From an uncultured Dysgonomonas sp. (lineage in GTDB: Bacteria > Bacteroidota > Bacteroidia > Bacteroidales > Dysgonomonadaceae), in assembly GCA_900556485.1 (NCBI GenBank), contig USOX01000027.1, positions 1-21,660 of the forward strand: a DNA stretch of 21,660 nt, read 5' to 3'. Shown here one piece after another: positions 1 to 8,665 of this stretch. The notes below the pieces were generated by a model that was given only the letters and a program-made list of their open reading frames with translations, did no database searches and was not told the origin of the DNA. The translations under genes and the position numbers were made by a program. Numbering within the stretch: the first letter of the stretch is position 1; every line of letters starts with the position of its first letter.

Positions 1-66
1 TAACCAATCTCAGCCGAGACACTTAGTGGTATACTTTTCAATTACTAAGTGGACTACTTTTCGATT
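1..66. repeat. Imperfect 23-bp tandem repeat, probable insertion-sequence end
   Basis: Positions 21-43 and 44-66 are two adjacent 23-bp units that agree at 19 of 23 positions; both contain AGTGG followed by TACTTTTC and end in ATT. The repeat stops where GH3-like coding sequence begins, and the GH3 frame has an in-frame TAA at 46-48, so the GH3 gene does not continue leftward in this frame. Multiple short terminal repeats are a known trait of IS21-family (IstA/IstB) elements, so an IS end inserted in the GH3 gene is the best guess. No transposase is visible in the window, so the family is inference. Confidence 0.45.
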
Positions 67-1134
67 ATTATTTACAAGAATGAGAATAATTACTTCCCTC
101 TTGACAAGAATAAGGTACAGACTGTCGCCCTCATCGGTCCGATGGTAAAAAACCAGAAAAGCCTGAACGGAGAGTGGGCGGGACGTGGAAACAGGAACGA
201 AAGCGTTTCATTATTCGACGGCTTAACTGAAAAATACAAGGACTCGAAAGTAAGGTTTATCTATGCAGAAGGATGCGACCTTACTACAAATGACAAGTCA
301 GATTTCGTCCAAACTCTTTCTGTAGCCCGTCAGGCAGATATTGTTCTGGTGGCTATGGGAGAAGATTTCAACTGGTCGGGTGAGGCCGCCTGCCGCACAG
401 ATATTCGGCTACCCGGCGCACAGCAGGAATTATTGAAAGAACTGAAGAAGTTGAACAAACAGATAGGATTGATACTATTTAACGGTCGACCGCTTGATCT
501 TAGCTGGGAACATGAAAATATTGATGCCATACTTGAAGCATGGTATCCGGGGACTATGGCCGGACATGGAGTTGCTGATGTTATAGCAGGAGACTATAAT
601 CCATCAGGAAAGCTTACGATAAGTTTTCCACGCAATATAGGACAGGTTCCAATTTATTACAATCACAAGAATACAGGCCGTCCTGTTGATCCTGCAAATC
701 CCAATGTGGATTACAGATCTTCTTATCTAGATGTGGATAATACTCCTTTATATCCTTTCGGGTATGGATTGAGTTACACTTCGTTCAGTATCTCAAATCT
801 GAAACTGGATAAAGCTTCTATGAATAAGGGGGGAACTATTACTGTAACGGCCGATGTGGCCAATACTGGAAATTATGATGGCGAAGAAACGGTTCAGTTG
901 TATATACGTGATATTGCCGCTAGTGTAACCCGTCCTGTGAAGGAGCTTAAAGGTTTTGAAAAAATTGCTTTGAAAGCAGGGGAAACCAAGCAGGTAAAAT
1001 TTGAGGTATCAGAAAAAGATTTAGCTTTTTACGATCTGAATATGAACTATACGGCAGAACCGGGAGATTTTAAACTTTGGGTTGCTTCATCATCTGCCGA
1101 TGAAACGAATGAAGCAGATTTTAAAATGGAATAA
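49..1134 (+). pseudogene. GH3 beta-glucosidase-like protein, C-terminal fragment (5' truncated)
   Basis: The protein matches the C-terminal half of BglX-type glycoside hydrolase family 3 enzymes, which remove terminal beta-linked sugars from oligosaccharides in the periplasm or outside the cell. Homology starts near residue 10 (KNENN...PLDK), then the GH3 C-terminal domain runs to about residue 240, with the SGEAACR segment where the acid/base glutamate sits (about E112) and the PFGYGLSYT motif. A fibronectin-III-like domain fills roughly 265-345. The N-terminal TIM barrel with the nucleophile aspartate (about 370-400 residues in the family) is absent. The GTG at 49 lies inside the flanking repeat and follows an in-frame stop, so it is probably not a natural start. 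A lone C-terminal domain should be inactive. It heads the + strand enzyme operon. Confidence 0.8.
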
Positions 1135-2152
1135 ATATCTTTGGAACTTGAAACAATTATTGAACTATTTATCAGCTATATTACTGTTTTCTGCGGTGTT
1201 CTGTTCGTGCAGCTTATCGCAGAAAACGGTATTTGTTGTTCTGCCCGATACACAGACATATCTTGAGTCTTGTCCCGAGGTATTCAAATCACAAGTGGAT
1301 TGGATACTGAAAAATAAGAAAGGGATAGACGTTGTGATTCATGTAGGTGATGTCACTCAGGATAATCATCCTACAGAATGGATGCTGATGTCGGAGTATT
1401 TTTCTGAAATAGAGAACGCCGGACTACCCTATACTTTTTCATTAGGCAACCACGACTTAGGCAGTAAACCGGGAAAATTTTCGGATGTTCATAACACATC
1501 AGTGGCAAATAAATATTTTCCTGTGGAGCGGTTTACCAATAAGAAATACTGGGGTGGCAGTTACGATAAGGATTCGATCGACAATCATTATATAAACATC
1601 CGTTCGGAAGGCATAGACTGGTTAATAATGAGTTTGGAATTTGGCCCGTCTGACGATGTATTGGAATGGGCAAACAAGGTAATAAGCCAAAATCGAGATA
1701 AAGCAGTGATCATTAATACACATGCTTATTTGTATAGTGACAGCACATGGCTCGATAATGGGGACTGGTGGCGTCCACAGGCTTATGGAATAGGTAAAGA
1801 TTCTGCCCGTACGGTTAACGATGGTGGACATATATGGGAAAAGCTTGCGTCGAAGCATTCTAATATACTCGCTGTTGTTTGTGGGCATATACTCAAAACC
1901 GGGGTTGGAACCCTTATAAGCAAAGGCGAAAACGAGAATAATGTATATCAGATGCTGGCTAACTTTCAGAGAGGTGTAGATAATTCAATAAACGGAGGGA
2001 ATGGATATTTACGAATTCTCACCTTTGATAAGAAAAAAGGGAGAATGGAAGTAAAAACCTATTCTACATGGGAGAATAAGTATCATCCTTCGCCACAGCA
2101 TAATTTTATATTTAACAATATTGATTTAAACTCATATATAAAGGAAAAATAA
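1109..2152 (+). CDS. Secreted calcineurin-like metallophosphoesterase
   Basis: This is a metallophosphoesterase-fold hydrolase, predicted to be exported. Two-metal site motifs are visible: DTQ near the N-terminus, HVGDVTQD (H78 to about D84), GNHD (about 113-116), NTHAYL and CGHILKTG. These fit the D-x-H / GDxxQ / GNHD / GHxH-like pattern of the family. The last block has GHI rather than GHxH, a small departure. The N-terminus carries a hydrophobic stretch ending in FCSCS, compatible with a Sec or lipoprotein signal, although the lipobox is poor. The start is uncertain: ATGs at 1082, 1100 and 1109 all overlap the end of the GH3 fragment, and 1109 leaves the shortest leader before the signal. 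The stop overlaps the sulfatase start by one base (TAATG). The substrate is unknown; in this context it may dephosphorylate a glycan or nucleotide. Confidence 0.8.
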   Translation: MKQILKWNKYLWNLKQLLNYLSAILLFSAVFCSCSLSQKTVFVVLPDTQTYLESCPEVFKSQVDWILKNKKGIDVVIHVGDVTQDNHPTEWMLMSEYFSEIENAGLPYTFSLGNHDLGSKPGKFSDVHNTSVANKYFPVERFTNKKYWGGSYDKDSIDNHYINIRSEGIDWLIMSLEFGPSDDVLEWANKVISQNRDKAVIINTHAYLYSDSTWLDNGDWWRPQAYGIGKDSARTVNDGGHIWEKLASKHSNILAVVCGHILKTGVGTLISKGENENNVYQMLANFQRGVDNSINGGNGYLRILTFDKKKGRMEVKTYSTWENKYHPSPQHNFIFNNIDLNSYIKEK

Positions 2153-3696
2153 TGAAAAAAAGTATTTTAACAGGGATTACTCTTTTATCCGTTCTTTCGC
2201 TTTACGCACAAACAGATAAACGTCCGAATATCATTTTCATCATGAGTGATGATCATGCACGGCAGGCTATCAGTGCTTATGGGCATCCGGTTTCAATACT
2301 GGCTCCTACACCCAATATTGACAAGATAGCCGAAAACGGAGCTATTTTCATGAACAACTATTGCTGTAATTCTATTTCGGGCCCCAGTCGCGCGGCAATA
2401 CTTACAGGAAAGCATAGCCATAAAAACGGTTTTATGAGGAATGGCAATAAAGGATTTGACGGATCACAGCAAACCTTACCCAAAATACTTCAGGCTAATG
2501 GATATCAAACATCTATTGTGGGAAAATGGCATTTGATTTCGAAACCGACAGGATTTGATCATTGGACAATCTTAAATGATCAAGGGGATTATTGTAATCC
2601 GTATTTTATCACCGAAAAAGATACTATTCAACACTCGGGTTATGTTACTGATCTGATTACTGATTTTACAAAAGACTGGCTCGATAAAAGAGATAAAGAT
2701 AAACCGTTCTTCCTGATGATGCATCACAAGGCTCCTCATCGCAACTGGGTTCCGGCCGAACGCCACTATCGGTTGTATGAAAACACTGAATTCCCTGTTC
2801 CCGAAACTTACTTTGATGATTACCAAGGGCGTTATGCCGCATTGAAACAGAAAATGAATATATATAAAGATATGTATGAAGGACATGATCTGAAGATGGT
2901 AACCGGGATAAACTCCGATAGCTTATTATACGATCCTTGGCCACATGCGTTTATGGGTACTATGACAGAAAGCGAACGTAAACGTTTCTTTGATGCATAT
3001 CGCGAGCGAAACAACGATTTCTATACAACTAAACGTACCGAAAAAGAAATAGCCGAATGGAAACTGCAACGTTATCTTCAGGATTATATGGCATGTATAA
3101 AGTCGGTAGACGAAAGCGTGGGCGAAATATTGAATTATCTAAAAGAAAATGGGCTGAATGAAAATACAATCATTGTTTACACTTCCGATCAGGGTTTCTA
3201 TTTAGGCGAACATGGCTGGTTTGATAAACGGTTTATGTATGAAGAATCGTTTGGGATGCCAATGGTAATGTCTTATCCCAAAAAGATTAAAGCCGGAACA
3301 ACGGTAAAGGGGTTAACTCAAAATATCGATTTTGCTCCAACCTTTTTGGACATGTGTGGTATAAATGTCCCGGAAGATATGCAAGGAATGTCGTTTAAAA
3401 ACCTGTTAGAGAAAAACAAGACACCCAAAAACTGGCGCAAATCATTGTATTACCATTATTACGAATTTCCCGGATTTCATAGTGTGCGAGCCCACTATGG
3501 GGTGAAAATGGAACGATATAAACTTATGAAATTCTATAAAGAAGATAAATGGGAGTTATATGACTTGAAGAGAGACCCAAACGAACTGAATAACATCTAT
3601 GGACAATCCGGCACAGAGGATATAACCGTCCAACTCAAAACAGAACTGGAGCATTTACAAAAAAAATATGATGTACCGGAAAATTTATGTAAATAA
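2152..3696 (+). CDS. Secreted serine-type sulfatase (S1 family)
   Basis: This 514-aa arylsulfatase-superfamily enzyme removes sulfate esters from glycans in the periplasm or outside the cell. A signal peptide covers about residues 1-19. The metal-binding MSDDHA (D33, D34), the active-site block SGPSR (S76 to R80), GKWH (about 123-126) and YTSDQGFYLGEHGW with the second Asp are all present. The catalytic position is serine rather than cysteine, so conversion to formylglycine would need an anaerobic radical-SAM maturase (anSME), which is not in the window. The DDHARQAISAYG and GEHGWFDKRFMYEE segments resemble S1_11-type glucosamine-6-sulfatases, but that subfamily call is weak. It abuts the phosphoesterase (1-base overlap) and is 5 bp from the esterase, so the genes are probably co-translated. 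Confidence 0.92.
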   Translation: MKKSILTGITLLSVLSLYAQTDKRPNIIFIMSDDHARQAISAYGHPVSILAPTPNIDKIAENGAIFMNNYCCNSISGPSRAAILTGKHSHKNGFMRNGNKGFDGSQQTLPKILQANGYQTSIVGKWHLISKPTGFDHWTILNDQGDYCNPYFITEKDTIQHSGYVTDLITDFTKDWLDKRDKDKPFFLMMHHKAPHRNWVPAERHYRLYENTEFPVPETYFDDYQGRYAALKQKMNIYKDMYEGHDLKMVTGINSDSLLYDPWPHAFMGTMTESERKRFFDAYRERNNDFYTTKRTEKEIAEWKLQRYLQDYMACIKSVDESVGEILNYLKENGLNENTIIVYTSDQGFYLGEHGWFDKRFMYEESFGMPMVMSYPKKIKAGTTVKGLTQNIDFAPTFLDMCGINVPEDMQGMSFKNLLEKNKTPKNWRKSLYYHYYEFPGFHSVRAHYGVKMERYKLMKFYKEDKWELYDLKRDPNELNNIYGQSGTEDITVQLKTELEHLQKKYDVPENLCK

Positions 3697-3701
3697 GTAA
3701 T

Positions 3702-4466
3702 ATGAAAAAATTACTTACTTTATTTATCTCACTCTGTTATGTATTAGGAGTGTCTGCACAGTTAGAAAACGGGATGTTTATGCAAAATGGTTATTCGTTG
3801 CCTTATAAAATCTCTTTTCCTGACAATTACGATGAGAGCAAGCAATATCCATTGCTTGTATTCTTGCATGGAGCCGGAGAACGAGGAAGCGACAATGAAA
3901 AGCAACTAACGCATGGTAAAGACTTTATCCTCGAATACACGAAAAAGAAATATCCGGCAATTGCAATCATACCGCAATGCCCGGCTAATAACTATTGGGC
4001 TAACGTAAGAAGCCATACTATAGCCGGAAAAAGGACATTTACTTTTGGGCTCAATGATGATCCAACCATGCCGATGCAAACCCTTATCCGCCTGATCGAA
4101 GATTGGCTCTCATCGGGTAAAATCGATCAAAAAAGAGTTTATGTAGGAGGTTTATCTATGGGTGGCATGGGCACTTTAGAGTTGTTATGGCGAATGCCTG
4201 ATACTTTTTCCGCAGCTTTTCCAATATGCGGAGGAGGTAGTGCTGATAAAGCCGGTACATTTGCCCAGAACACTTCGGTTTGGTTGTTTCATGGCGATAA
4301 TGACGGTATAGTCCCGCCTTCCAAATCCAGAAAGATTTATGATATCCTTAAAGAGTTAGGATGTGATGTGAAATATACGGAATATGAGAATATCGGACAC
4401 AATGCCTGGGACTATGTTTTCAAAGAAGCAGACTTATTCCCTTGGCTATTTAGTCATCAGAAATAA
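3702..4466 (+). CDS. Secreted alpha/beta-hydrolase esterase (CE1/dienelactone-hydrolase-like)
   Basis: This 254-aa protein has a signal peptide (about residues 1-19, ending VSA-Q) and an alpha/beta-hydrolase fold. The oxyanion-hole segment FLHGAGERG lies at about 54-62. The nucleophile elbow is GGLSMGG with S152, the acid is probably D201 in HGDNDGIVP, and the base is H233 in IGHNAWD. This complete triad supports an active serine esterase. Related Bacteroidetes proteins are annotated as prolyl-oligopeptidase-like or phospholipase/carboxylesterase. In a carbohydrate operon, removal of acetyl, feruloyl or other ester groups from the glycan is the natural inference, but the acyl group cannot be read from sequence. 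Confidence 0.85.
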   Translation: MKKLLTLFISLCYVLGVSAQLENGMFMQNGYSLPYKISFPDNYDESKQYPLLVFLHGAGERGSDNEKQLTHGKDFILEYTKKKYPAIAIIPQCPANNYWANVRSHTIAGKRTFTFGLNDDPTMPMQTLIRLIEDWLSSGKIDQKRVYVGGLSMGGMGTLELLWRMPDTFSAAFPICGGGSADKAGTFAQNTSVWLFHGDNDGIVPPSKSRKIYDILKELGCDVKYTEYENIGHNAWDYVFKEADLFPWLFSHQK

Positions 4467-4479
4467 ATTGAATAAAATA

Positions 4480-6213
4480 ATGATAAACTTGATTCATAAA
4501 ATTATATACTTACTTGCTATTTTATTTATCCCGAGCATTGTAATGTCTCAAACCATGCGGATGGATACCTATTGTAACCCACTTAATGTGGATTATACAT
4601 ATATGATCTACAATTCACACAAGGATATATCTTATCGTTCGGGAGCAGATCCGGCAGTAGTCGAATTCAGAGGCGAATATTATATGTTCGTTACCCGTTC
4701 GCATGGTTATTGGCACTCGTATGACCTCCAGAACTGGAATTTTATTAAACCTGAAATGTGGTATTTCGAAGGGTCGAATGCTCCTGCGGCACACAATTAT
4801 AAAGATTCTGTTCTCTATGTTACAGGAAATCCATCGGGACATATGAGCATCTTATATACAGACAATCCCCGAAAAGGAGATTGGAAAGCCGTTCCTTCTA
4901 TCATTAATGGTCTGCAAGACCCCGATTTTTTTATCGATGATGATGGACAAGCTTATATGTTTTGGGGTTCTTCTAACAAATTTCCGATACGAGGCCGCAA
5001 GCTTCACAAAAACAAACGTTTTGTGGTCGATGATAAAATTGTAGAACTATTCAATCTTGATGCTGACAAGCATGGTTGGGAACGTTTCGGCGAAAACCAT
5101 TCTGATACTATTCTCGGAGGATATATTGAAGGCCCGTGGCTGACTAAGCATAACGACAAATATTATATGCAATATGCCGCTCCGGGTACACAATTTAATG
5201 TATATGGCGATGGAGTATATATTGCCGATAATCCACTCGGACCTTATACTTATCAAAAGCACAACCCATTCTCTTACAAGCCCGGAGGATATATGAATGG
5301 AGCAGGACATGGTAGTACTGTGATTGGCCCCGGTAGAAATTATTGGCATTTTGCAACAATGGATTATTCGGTAAATATGACATGGGAAAGACGCCTGTGT
5401 ATGTTCCCTACCTATTTTGACAAAGATGGTATTATGTATAGTGACACACGTTTCGGAGACTATCCGCGTTATGCACCATCAGTTGCAGCAAAGCATGGGC
5501 AGTTTAAAGGCTGGATGCTGTTATCGTACAACAAACCAGTGGAGGCATCTTCTACACGTTTGGGCTCAAGTACTAAAGCATTGACTGACGAAATAGCTAA
5601 AACTGCATGGATAGCAAATGAGAATGATAATAAACAATGGATTGTTATTGATTTGGAAAAGCCAGCTAAGATGTATGCTATACAGATAAACTATGCTGAC
5701 TATCAATCGGGAATGTATGGAAAAATAGAAGGATTACGTCATCGCTATACAGTAGAGGGTTCTCTCGATGGAAAGAATTGGTTTATTACAGTTGACAAGA
5801 GCAATAGCTATAAAGATACTCCAAATGACTATATAGAACTGGAAACCCCACAACAAGTGCGCTATGTACGCTACAATAACATTGAAATACCAACGCCTTA
5901 TCTCAGCATGTCGGAAGTCAGGATATTTGGACTTGGAGAAGGAAAAGCCCCTCAAAAAGTAAAGAAATTAGACCTGCAACGTCATTCCGACCGTCGAGAT
6001 ATTGCCATCACATGGGATAGACAAGCAAATGCACAAGGGTATAATGTATTGTGGGGAATAGCTCCTGACAAATTATATAGTTCGTGGATGGTATATGAGG
6101 TTAATAGCTTGCTATTGAGATCGCTATCAACCAATCAGGATTATTATTTTGCGGTAGAAGCATTTAATGAAAATGGGGTAGGTGAGAAATCGGAAATTAA
6201 GTATGCAAAATAG
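4480..6213 (+). CDS. Secreted GH43-family glycosidase with discoidin (F5/8 C) and Fn3 domains
   Basis: The start at 4480 was chosen over an in-frame ATG at 4384 because it lies 13 bp after the esterase stop and is followed at once by a signal peptide (INLIHKIIYLLAILFI...MSQ). Domains in order are a GH43 five-bladed propeller (about 20-330), a discoidin / F5/8 type C (CBM32-like) module (about 350-487, ending SEVRIFG) and an Fn3-like domain (about 490-577). The three acidic catalytic residues of GH43 can be placed: base D57 in SGADPAVV, D147 in GLQDPDFF and acid E217 in YIEGPWL. GH43 enzymes typically cleave arabinofuranosides, xylosides or galactans; the discoidin domain usually anchors to sugar. 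This is the last gene of the + strand operon. Confidence 0.9.
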   Translation: MINLIHKIIYLLAILFIPSIVMSQTMRMDTYCNPLNVDYTYMIYNSHKDISYRSGADPAVVEFRGEYYMFVTRSHGYWHSYDLQNWNFIKPEMWYFEGSNAPAAHNYKDSVLYVTGNPSGHMSILYTDNPRKGDWKAVPSIINGLQDPDFFIDDDGQAYMFWGSSNKFPIRGRKLHKNKRFVVDDKIVELFNLDADKHGWERFGENHSDTILGGYIEGPWLTKHNDKYYMQYAAPGTQFNVYGDGVYIADNPLGPYTYQKHNPFSYKPGGYMNGAGHGSTVIGPGRNYWHFATMDYSVNMTWERRLCMFPTYFDKDGIMYSDTRFGDYPRYAPSVAAKHGQFKGWMLLSYNKPVEASSTRLGSSTKALTDEIAKTAWIANENDNKQWIVIDLEKPAKMYAIQINYADYQSGMYGKIEGLRHRYTVEGSLDGKNWFITVDKSNSYKDTPNDYIELETPQQVRYVRYNNIEIPTPYLSMSEVRIFGLGEGKAPQKVKKLDLQRHSDRRDIAITWDRQANAQGYNVLWGIAPDKLYSSWMVYEVNSLLLRSLSTNQDYYFAVEAFNENGVGEKSEIKYAK

Positions 6214-6479
6214 CATTAATAAGACTCTGCTTTTCTAAGTTGCTGGTAAATACATGTTATAAGGCACAGGATATCAATTTCTAATTTCATTTTTTGACTA
6301 AGACAAAGGTGGTTGTGGATTTTTTTGCATAACTTCCCTTGTTATTGATAGTACTAAATGCGAATATCAAAAGTATGAATTTTACAGCAATGCTAAATCC
6401 ACTGAAATTCAATGCAATACTATATTTACAAAGTGATTAAAAGCGGTAAATTACAATCTATAATCAAATAAAATAAATC

Positions 6480-7172
6480 CTACGCCCTACTTTTTCCTAT
6501 AAACTGTTTGATATTCTTATTCGACCCATAAATAACCAGAATATCGTCTTTTTCAAGTACTGTATCCGGTTTAGGTATATCCTGTACGTCTGCAACAATC
6601 CTTGTCTTTCCGATAATACTCTGTTCTTCCACATTTTTTACTATTGTCAGCACCAGGATATTATACTCTTTTCTAAATCCTACTTCTTCTATACTCTTTC
6701 CGATGAACATATCGGGCACAATAACTTCGACAATGCTATAATTCTTGTTCAGTTCAAAAGAATCGACCATTCCTCTAAGAGTCAGTTTCTTTGCCCACCT
6801 CTCCGCCGTTTCTTCTTCGGGACGCACAATTTCGTTTACTCCGATTGCCTGTAACACATTTTCATGTAAAGGATTCAATGATCTTCCGATAAGCCGTTTT
6901 ACATTCATATTCTTAAACATGGCCGTAGCCATAATATTGGCGCCCTGGTCTTCCCCGATACAAATAATGACGACGTCTGTATTTCTCAGCGGTAACGTTT
7001 CTACTGCTGAAGCATCTTTTACATCCAGACAAACCACATGGGTTATTTTATCCTTTAGTTCATTGACACGCTGCATCTTGGAATCTACACCGATTACCTC
7101 ATTGCCCTGTGCCACCAGTTTCTCGGCAAGAGACGAACCGAAAACGCCCAGTCCTACAATTATATATTTCAT
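6480..7172 (-). CDS. ktrA: KtrA/TrkA-type K+ channel regulatory subunit (RCK protein)
   Basis: This is the cytoplasmic gating subunit of a KtrAB/Trk-type potassium uptake system. Residues 1 to about 130 form a Rossmann RCK_N domain with GLGVFG (7-12) and the ribose-binding acid at D30; residues 140 to 225 form an RCK_C (TrkA_C) domain with the characteristic SIEEVGFRKEYNILVLTIVK segment. The length of 230 aa with a single RCK_N/RCK_C pair is KtrA-like; E. coli TrkA is about twice as long with two pairs. It starts 13 bp after the channel gene on the same strand, so the two are probably co-transcribed and form a ring complex on the KtrB dimer that responds to nucleotides. Confidence 0.93.
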   Translation of the reverse strand: MKYIIVGLGVFGSSLAEKLVAQGNEVIGVDSKMQRVNELKDKITHVVCLDVKDASAVETLPLRNTDVVIICIGEDQGANIMATAMFKNMNVKRLIGRSLNPLHENVLQAIGVNEIVRPEEETAERWAKKLTLRGMVDSFELNKNYSIVEVIVPDMFIGKSIEEVGFRKEYNILVLTIVKNVEEQSIIGKTRIVADVQDIPKPDTVLEKDDILVIYGSNKNIKQFIGKSRA

Positions 7173-7185
7173 AGTAAGTGGTTTT

Positions 7186-8580
7186 TTAATTGATTAATAT
7201 TTCTTCCGACGGATATGTATAATTGGATAATCTTACCTGCTTAAAGAACGCTATAAGTAGTGTCAGGGTCGTTACACGGCCGATAAACATAAGGACTATC
7301 AGCACCAGTTTACTTGCCGGACTTAATCCGGATGTTATGCCCAGACTTAATCCGACGGTGCTGTATGCCGAAACAGCTTCGAATATTATATCCAGCATCC
7401 TTAAACTTTCATCAAAGTATGAGATAAGCAAGGAGCCTGTTCCCAATACAATAAATGAAAGGGTAATCACAGCAAAAGCCCGCCTGACGGAAATATCCGC
7501 TATCTCACGGCTATATACCTCTATGTTTTTCCGGCCTTTGGCTAAACTGATAAAATTAAGTATAGCTATGGCAAAGGTACTGGTTTTAATACCACCACCC
7601 GTTGATGCCGGAGATGCGCCTATCCACATCAGTATGATAATAATAACTAACGATGATAAATGTAACTGATTAAAGTCAATAGAATTAAAACCTGCTGTCC
7701 TCGGGGTGGTCGCCGTAAACAATGCCGTGACAGCTTTGCCGATGCCCTGATGAGATTCCAATACGTTATTATACTCGTTTATGAAAATCAGAATTGTGCC
7801 ACCAATAATAAGGGAAAATGTAGTAATCAGATTTATCTTGCTCCCCAGTTTCATTACCCATGGCTTGTAAACATCTTTTTTATGATTAAAAATCTGCCGG
7901 AAAATTCTGCGAATAAGATGTTTCATATATTTCAGCAGGTTTATAACAATAGGAAATCCCAATCCTCCAAGAACAAATAAAAAAATAAGGCTTAGCTGGA
8001 AGCTGTAATTAGCGACATATCCGGTTTCCATAATGCCATGGGGCAAAGTCGAAAAACCGGCGTTGCAGAATGCAGAGATAGAATGGAATACTGAGAAATA
8101 GATCCGCTCCCCTAAAGAAGGTATCAAAGCCGGGCTCAGGCTGGTAAAAATAAAAATAGCGCCAACCGCTTCGATACCAAGGGTTATTATCAATATGCGC
8201 TTCAACGTCTTAAATATATCGTCTATCTTATCTATATTGGAAATGTCGCCCATTGCCAGCTGGTCTTCGAAGGAAGAACCTCCTTTAAAGAAGTAGCTGA
8301 AATAGCTGGCAAATGTCAGTATTCCCAAACCTCCACATTGTATAAGTAGCATAATGATTGTCTGCCCAAAAACAGTAAAATCTTTGCTGGTATCCAATGC
8401 GACAAGACCTGTCACACAAACTGCACTGGTAGATGTAAAGAGAGAATCAATAATGCTGATATTGTGTGTTGTAGATACAGGTAAAAGCAAAAGGACTGTA
8501 CCTGTGGAAATCAGACCTAAAAAACTAAGGACAAACAAACGGGCAGGATTTAATCCAATATACTTTATCCGCGAAAACAT
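7186..8580 (-). CDS. ktrB: KtrB/TrkH-type potassium transporter membrane subunit
   Basis: This 464-aa polytopic protein has the four pore-loop repeats of the Trk/Ktr/HKT superfamily, each with the filter glycine: CVTGL (55-59), CNAGF (172-176), RTAGF (294-298) and STVGL (407-411). The SPASTGGGIKTSTFAI segment (about 323-338) follows the third loop and is typical of the M2C2 gating region. The length is close to KtrB (about 450 aa). Together with the downstream RCK protein it should import K+, usually Na+-dependent in Ktr systems, for turgor recovery. It lies 85 bp downstream of the DUF389 gene? no: in transcription order it follows DUF389 across an 85-bp gap, which could hold its own promoter. 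Confidence 0.93.
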   Translation of the reverse strand: MFSRIKYIGLNPARLFVLSFLGLISTGTVLLLLPVSTTHNISIIDSLFTSTSAVCVTGLVALDTSKDFTVFGQTIIMLLIQCGGLGILTFASYFSYFFKGGSSFEDQLAMGDISNIDKIDDIFKTLKRILIITLGIEAVGAIFIFTSLSPALIPSLGERIYFSVFHSISAFCNAGFSTLPHGIMETGYVANYSFQLSLIFLFVLGGLGFPIVINLLKYMKHLIRRIFRQIFNHKKDVYKPWVMKLGSKINLITTFSLIIGGTILIFINEYNNVLESHQGIGKAVTALFTATTPRTAGFNSIDFNQLHLSSLVIIIILMWIGASPASTGGGIKTSTFAIAILNFISLAKGRKNIEVYSREIADISVRRAFAVITLSFIVLGTGSLLISYFDESLRMLDIIFEAVSAYSTVGLSLGITSGLSPASKLVLIVLMFIGRVTTLTLLIAFFKQVRLSNYTYPSEEILIN

Positions 8581-8665
8581 TGCTTATAATTAACGATTCT
8601 TTTAGATTAGCACATCCAAATATGGTGGAAAATTATTAAGAGGAAAAATAATCACACATATTTCT

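Noticed and set aside
4384..4479. Upstream ATG at 4384 as the start of the GH43 gene
   Set aside because: It overlaps the esterase gene by 83 bases, and its leader would bury the signal peptide that begins at the ATG at 4480.
6214..6479. Possible small gene or RNA between the GH43 gene and ktrA
   Set aside because: The 266-bp convergent gap shows no convincing open frame, hairpin with T run, or promoter box.
6745..7197. 150-aa open frame on the + strand opposite the KtrA-like gene
   Set aside because: It is antisense to a gene with clear RCK motifs and has no recognisable domain, so it is a shadow frame.
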